Position numbers and translations under genes: made by a program. From contig PAYF01000033.1 in assembly GCA_002714745.1 (NCBI GenBank), forward strand, positions 8,769 to 28,220: 19,452 nt of DNA. Direction: 5' to 3'. Below are positions 16,634-19,452 of this stretch, piece after piece (position 1 is the stretch's first letter; each line of letters opens with the position of its first letter). The DNA is from Methanobacteriota archaeon (GTDB lineage: Archaea > Thermoplasmatota > Poseidoniia > Poseidoniales > Thalassarchaeaceae). The notes beneath the pieces are model-generated. The model ran no database searches. It was not told the DNA's origin and saw only the letters and a program-made list of their open reading frames with translations.

Positions 16634-16939
16634 TCAGTCATAGGTGAGATAACGTGCATATCTGCGCCTCTCGTCCCTAGCCCAAGCATTGTCTGGTTCT
16701 ATCTCAAGCACCTTTTCATAATATTCGACGGCCTTCTCGAAGTCCGACAGATAGCGTCCGTGCATATGCGCTAAGTTATTCAGAACCGGGACGCATTCGG
16801 AGTCTCCCTCCAGTAAATCGAGGAGGATTTTCTCAGCCTTGTCAATGTCGAGCATTTCCATGCATTCTTCGGCTTCTTCCAAACTGTTGAGTTGTTCCTG
16901 CGAAAGTTGGTAGGAATTCCTCCATTGACGTTCTGACAC
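16634..16939 (-). CDS. Small TPR-repeat protein
   Basis: The 101-residue acidic protein is made mainly of two to three tetratricopeptide repeats from about residue 17 to 95. The 'A-E-x-I-L-L-D-L-L-E-G-D-S-E-C-V-P-V-L-N-N-L-A' repeat is followed by 'DFEKAVEYYEKVLEIEPDNAWA', a near-consensus TPR with P at position 32 of the repeat. TPRs bind other proteins; no enzymatic motif is present. The start is GTG 16939 (GTG TCA GAA CGT), the first start in the frame, with no clear ribosome binding site. It is 34 bases upstream of ftsZ on the same strand, so it may be an accessory partner of FtsZ or merely a neighbour; that link is inference. Confidence 0.8.
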   Translation of the reverse strand: MSERQWRNSYQLSQEQLNSLEEAEECMEMLDIDKAEKILLDLLEGDSECVPVLNNLAHMHGRYLSDFEKAVEYYEKVLEIEPDNAWARDERRRYARYLTYD

Positions 16940-17005
16940 GGACTGACGCCCGGAGTGATGTCGTTTGAGTTTTCTCGAATCTTGATGACTGAGAAAAGCT
17001 AGAAG

Positions 17006-17022
17006 GCTTCCCTTCGGGAAGC
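17006..17022. repeat. Perfect 7+3+7 inverted repeat in the divergent promoter region
   Basis: GCTTCCC-TTC-GGGAAGC lies in the 146-base gap between the TPR gene (minus) and the electron-transfer operon (plus), 16 bases upstream of the TATA-like TTAATAT. It could be an operator, or an RNA hairpin if transcribed. It is not followed by a T-tract. Confidence 0.4.
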
Positions 17023-17037
17023 GAAGAAACTGGAACG

Positions 17038-17044
17038 TTAATAT
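17038..17044 (+). promoter_or_regulatory. TATA-like box of the Rieske/cytochrome operon
   Basis: TTAATAT would place transcription near 17065-17070, leaving a short leader that contains AGAGGT (17073-17078) as ribosome binding site for the ATG at 17086. Confidence 0.4.
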
Positions 17045-17085
17045 CCCCCCGTTTGGTGGCTTATAGTACTCCTAGAGGTATCGCC

Positions 17086-17901
17086 ATGAGAAGCATTGCA
17101 GGAGACTACCAGAGGGGGCTTGTGCTAGGGGTTATTTTGGTGCTTCTGGCGGGTGGCTCACAGGCTTCGCACCTAGGTATTGGAGGTGATGCGAACGGCG
17201 ATGGCGATGTATCCATTGCAGGATGCACCTGCCACAATGAAAACCCAGACAATTCTGTTACTGTGATTCTGGATGGATTGCCTTACCGCTACGAAGCCGG
17301 CTCTCAGTATTCACTGGTTATCCAATTGGTCGGCGGACCCGATATAGATACTTCATCCAACACCGGAGGATTCTCCATGATGGTCAGTGCTGGGGCCCTT
17401 GGCGCAGCTGAAGGGTTCGAGAACTATGTACAGAATTGGGAGGACGACGAAACTAGACTCACCCACACCAATTCAGGATCTCAGACAGAGGATCGTACAT
17501 GGGGCGTGGTTTGGACTGCCCCCTCAGCAGACGAGGGTCTGGTCACAATGTGGCTTGTAGGGAACTCTGTTAATGGGGATCAGATTCCCAGCGTTCTGGA
17601 CAAGTGGAACAGACTCAGCGCTTCTATTGACGAGGGGGCCGATGACGGAAGGACTAGGGTAGTCTTCTCCGGTAACGGCGAAATCGAACCACCGGCTCCG
17701 GCAGAACACGGAAAGGAGATTCATGACATGGGTGCTGGGATGAGAGCGCACTGGCTTGGCCTACTCGGATTCACATCGGTGTTCATCGTCATACTGTTCT
17801 GTGGCCTATTCTTACGATATGGCTTCTCTAGGCACTATGTCGGAAGAAGTAATTTATTGCGGTTGCGAATCAAGCATCTAAAGAGAGGTGATCAGGTATG
17901 A
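17086..17901 (+). CDS. Exported, membrane-anchored CxCH protein of the Rieske/cytochrome operon
   Basis: The 271-residue protein has an N-terminal signal peptide (hydrophobic 12-24, likely cleavage after about 28) and an acidic Asp-Gly-Asn loop 'DANGDGDV' at 35-42. The motif C47-T-C49-H50 comes next, then a beta-rich domain with 'GGFSMMVSAGALG', 'HTNSGSQTEDRTWGVVWTAPSADEG' and 'VTMWLVGNSVNGD'. This resembles the Reeler-like or 'choice-of-anchor' domains of single-haem surface proteins. A transmembrane helix at about 224-243 is followed by a basic cytosolic tail. The motif is C-x-C-H, not the canonical C-x-x-C-H, so covalent haem is uncertain. ATG 17086 is preferred over the upstream TTG/GTG (17053/17056) because AGAGGT precedes it. 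It overlaps the next gene by four bases. By position it could replace cytochrome c1. Confidence 0.78.
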   Translation: MRSIAGDYQRGLVLGVILVLLAGGSQASHLGIGGDANGDGDVSIAGCTCHNENPDNSVTVILDGLPYRYEAGSQYSLVIQLVGGPDIDTSSNTGGFSMMVSAGALGAAEGFENYVQNWEDDETRLTHTNSGSQTEDRTWGVVWTAPSADEGLVTMWLVGNSVNGDQIPSVLDKWNRLSASIDEGADDGRTRVVFSGNGEIEPPAPAEHGKEIHDMGAGMRAHWLGLLGFTSVFIVILFCGLFLRYGFSRHYVGRSNLLRLRIKHLKRGDQV

Positions 17902-18347
17902 AAGAAGACATTGTGATGAGTCTTCTGAGGCAGGTCCAATCTGGCGAGATTGGTGTTGATGATGCTCGAGCCGCTCTAGAAGGCGCCGCGTTGACTAGAG
18001 AACAGGTGGAAGCTGCGGTGGATCATGGGGTCTTCAACGAGCCAGTTCCGGGCACTGTGGTCAGAGCGTCGATGTCCCCCCATGGTGAATCCATACTGAT
18101 TCTTTTAGTCGCCTTGTGGGGCGTCATGTGGACTCTATTCTGGGCTGGTGCTCTGGCCTATGGTTTGCTAAACAACTGGGATCAGCAACTTCTCTCATTC
18201 AATCTCGGCATGGTCATGCTGACTCTGATAATTATGGGTATAGTCTACCTGAAGTACGTACTACCTGATGTTATCATTGTCAAGCACCGTGGAGGCAAGT
18301 ACATCACGCCCAATGATCCGGAGAAGTGGAAGCAGTACGAGGTTTGA
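17898..18347 (+). CDS. Small membrane protein of the Rieske/cytochrome operon
   Basis: The 149-residue protein has a soluble helical N-terminal part (1-60, 'LLRQVQSGEIGVDDARAALE', a short helix-turn segment), two transmembrane helices (about 66-92 and 99-122) and a basic C-terminal stretch ending 'NDPEKWKQYEV'. There are no Cys or clustered His residues, so no cofactor is indicated. The ATG overlaps the preceding stop (ATGA) with GAGGTGA eight bases upstream, and its stop lies one base before the Rieske ATG. It is thus translationally coupled on both sides. It is probably an accessory or assembly subunit of the membrane complex; the family is not recognised. Confidence 0.8.
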   Translation: MKEDIVMSLLRQVQSGEIGVDDARAALEGAALTREQVEAAVDHGVFNEPVPGTVVRASMSPHGESILILLVALWGVMWTLFWAGALAYGLLNNWDQQLLSFNLGMVMLTLIIMGIVYLKYVLPDVIIVKHRGGKYITPNDPEKWKQYEV

Positions 18348-18348
18348 C

Positions 18349-19203
18349 ATGGTTAGAAGATTCAAACTTAGGCCCATGCCTGGAGAACAGGTTTCTGATT
18401 CAGAGTCTCCCAAGTTAATTGATCGGAGGGAGTTCATGCGTCATTCTTTCAACACTGCAGCGGGAGTAATCACGATGGCGAGTCTTGGTGTTGTTGGCTT
18501 CGCATCTTTGCTTATGGGACAGGCCGATTCAGATGGAGGGGACTCGTCTGTCAGGTTCTGGGTTCCCACGGGCACAGAAGACTCCGCTTGGTACGGAGAC
18601 AGGCATCTTGAGGCGATGACTTACCAGTCCTTCGTCGATGCTGCAGCAGAATCATCGACCGGTATGTCAGGGGCTTCCGGTGTCTGGTCCGGCCTCCCTG
18701 TGAACGTCGTCTATGTCCCACACTCCGAAAATTTCCAATCCGCTCCTGTCGAGGGAAGTCCTAGATTCCAATTCGCTGATGGCTACAATGAGAGTGGATC
18801 ATATGTTGGATCTGGTTACGAGATAGATGAAGACCCCCAATATGAGTCTCTTTCGATCCATGATAACATGATTATCATCTTCTCCAGATGTCCGCATCTA
18901 TGCTGCATTCCTGGTTGGCAACTAGTCACGAACGACTTCACATCAGACCAATGGATTCCTGGAGGTGTAGATTCGGGAGGTAACAAGTTATTCTGCATCT
19001 GCCACTCAAGCAGATTCGATCCTACTGTGATTGAGAAGAACATGAACAGGAACAGGAATAATGGCGAAGACTTCAGGTTCATGGGAATCAAGAGAACGGG
19101 AGGTCCTGCCCCTGTCGGAATGCCTCTGATTCCATTCGTTGTCAACGGAGACATCATTGAGGCGCTTGATGATTTCAAGGACTGGTATACATATTGCGAT
19201 TAG
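18349..19203 (+). CDS. Rieske [2Fe-2S] iron-sulfur protein (bc1/b6f type)
   Basis: The 284-residue protein has twin-arginine residues R26-R27-E-F-M followed by a hydrophobic helix (about 36-57), so it is Tat-exported and stays anchored by an uncleaved N-terminal helix, as Rieske proteins do. The cluster-binding motifs are C181-P-H183-L-C-C186 and C216-I-C218-H219. The iron ligands are C181, H183, C216 and H219, and C186-C218 form the disulfide typical of bc1/b6f-type rather than dioxygenase-type Rieske proteins. C185 is an extra Cys where Gly is usual. About 120 residues of unrecognised insert lie between the helix and the cluster domain. It carries electrons from quinol in cytochrome b to the next carrier. 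It starts one base after the previous stop. An in-frame upstream ATG at 18268 lies inside the preceding gene and was rejected. Confidence 0.95.
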   Translation: MVRRFKLRPMPGEQVSDSESPKLIDRREFMRHSFNTAAGVITMASLGVVGFASLLMGQADSDGGDSSVRFWVPTGTEDSAWYGDRHLEAMTYQSFVDAAAESSTGMSGASGVWSGLPVNVVYVPHSENFQSAPVEGSPRFQFADGYNESGSYVGSGYEIDEDPQYESLSIHDNMIIIFSRCPHLCCIPGWQLVTNDFTSDQWIPGGVDSGGNKLFCICHSSRFDPTVIEKNMNRNRNNGEDFRFMGIKRTGGPAPVGMPLIPFVVNGDIIEALDDFKDWYTYCD

Positions 19204-19210
19204 TGAGATT

Positions 19211-19452
19211 ATGATTCAATTCTGGTTCCTTTGGTTGTTCATCGCGATAGTTGTTGTATTGGTAGCATTCACCCTGCGTAAAGAGAGAGATGACATGCCT
19301 CGCACCGACATCCTGCGAGCAGTTGAAACGAACGCTGGAAGTATGGGTCTAGCGGAGAAAACATTTCTTTGGGCGTTCTCATGGCTGGACACCAGATTCA
19401 GGTTACAGGACTACTGGGGCATGAGCAAGGATGCCTATCACCACATGCACAG
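19211..19452 (+). CDS. Cytochrome b-like membrane protein (5' part, runs off window)
   Basis: An open frame of 80 codons from ATG at 19211 runs to the right edge, starting seven bases after the Rieske stop. It has an N-terminal transmembrane helix (about 3-24), a basic loop (TLRKERDD) and then 'FLWAFSWLDTRFRLQDYWGMSKDAYHH', which resembles the N-terminal amphipathic region of cytochrome b/b6 (the 'W...R' helix before the first haem helix). The haem His residues are beyond the edge, so the assignment depends mostly on position next to the Rieske gene. Confidence 0.65.
   Translation, partial: MIQFWFLWLFIAIVVVLVAFTLRKERDDMPRTDILRAVETNAGSMGLAEKTFLWAFSWLDTRFRLQDYWGMSKDAYHHMH

Noticed and set aside
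17224..17235. Calling the first protein of the electron-transfer operon a standard c-type cytochrome
   Set aside because: The motif is C-T-C-H with one residue between the cysteines, not C-x-x-C-H, so the claim was reduced to a possible metal or haem site.
18268..18348. Longer start for the Rieske protein at 18268
   Set aside because: It would overlap the coupled membrane-protein gene by 80 bases. ATG 18349, one base after that stop, gives the normal Tat-anchor N-terminus.
1..19452. CRISPR arrays, insertion sequences, integrases, long direct repeats
   Set aside because: None was seen; the gene content is mostly core cellular functions, with no transposase or recombinase motif and no regularly spaced repeats.

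Overview
The window looks like a piece of a euryarchaeal genome, most probably an uncultured marine Thermoplasmatota lineage such as Marine Group II/III (Poseidoniales-like). The direct evidence is an archaeal RNA polymerase operon in the order rpoH-rpoB-rpoA'-rpoA''-L30e with a split largest subunit, a tRNA-Lys with G at the discriminator position, a COG1340-type archaeal coiled-coil protein, and a Pop5-like RNase P protein. The lineage itself is inference; no rRNA gene is present. Genes are densely packed and no gene-free stretch exceeds 300 bases.

Layout. (1) 1-572, minus: 5' part of a secreted protein that runs off the left edge. (2) 666-3412, plus: three consecutive coiled-coil genes that look like diverged copies of one family, behind a promoter with a perfect 8+3+8 palindrome. 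(3) 3413-13825, minus: tRNA-Lys, rpoH, rpoB, rpoA', rpoA'', rpl30e and then an unrecognised protein. These genes are tightly spaced, with stop/start overlaps at rpoB/rpoA' and rpoA'/rpoA''. The ancestral continuation after L30e (nusA, S12, S7, EF-2) is absent. (4) 13994-15373, plus: a fusion of a HemK/Mtq2-like methyltransferase and a biotin-protein ligase. (5) 15357-16939, minus: a small TPR protein, a short divergent FtsZ homologue and a Pop5-like RNase P protein. (6) 17086 to the right edge, plus: a membrane electron-transfer operon. It holds an exported CxCH protein, a two-helix membrane protein, a Tat-dependent Rieske protein and the start of a cytochrome b-like protein, so it resembles a bc1/b6f-type complex.

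The most notable points are as follows. RpoH and RpoA'' begin with the same extra N-terminal domain (19 of the first 27 residues identical). RpoA' has a large insertion with four cysteines. Three COG1340-like genes lie in tandem. A methyltransferase is fused to a biotin ligase. The FtsZ homologue is short and diverged. A CxCH motif stands where a CxxCH haem site would be expected in a Rieske/cytochrome b operon. Several perfect inverted repeats lie in the short intergenic regions. All functional statements rest on reading motifs by eye; no database search was run.
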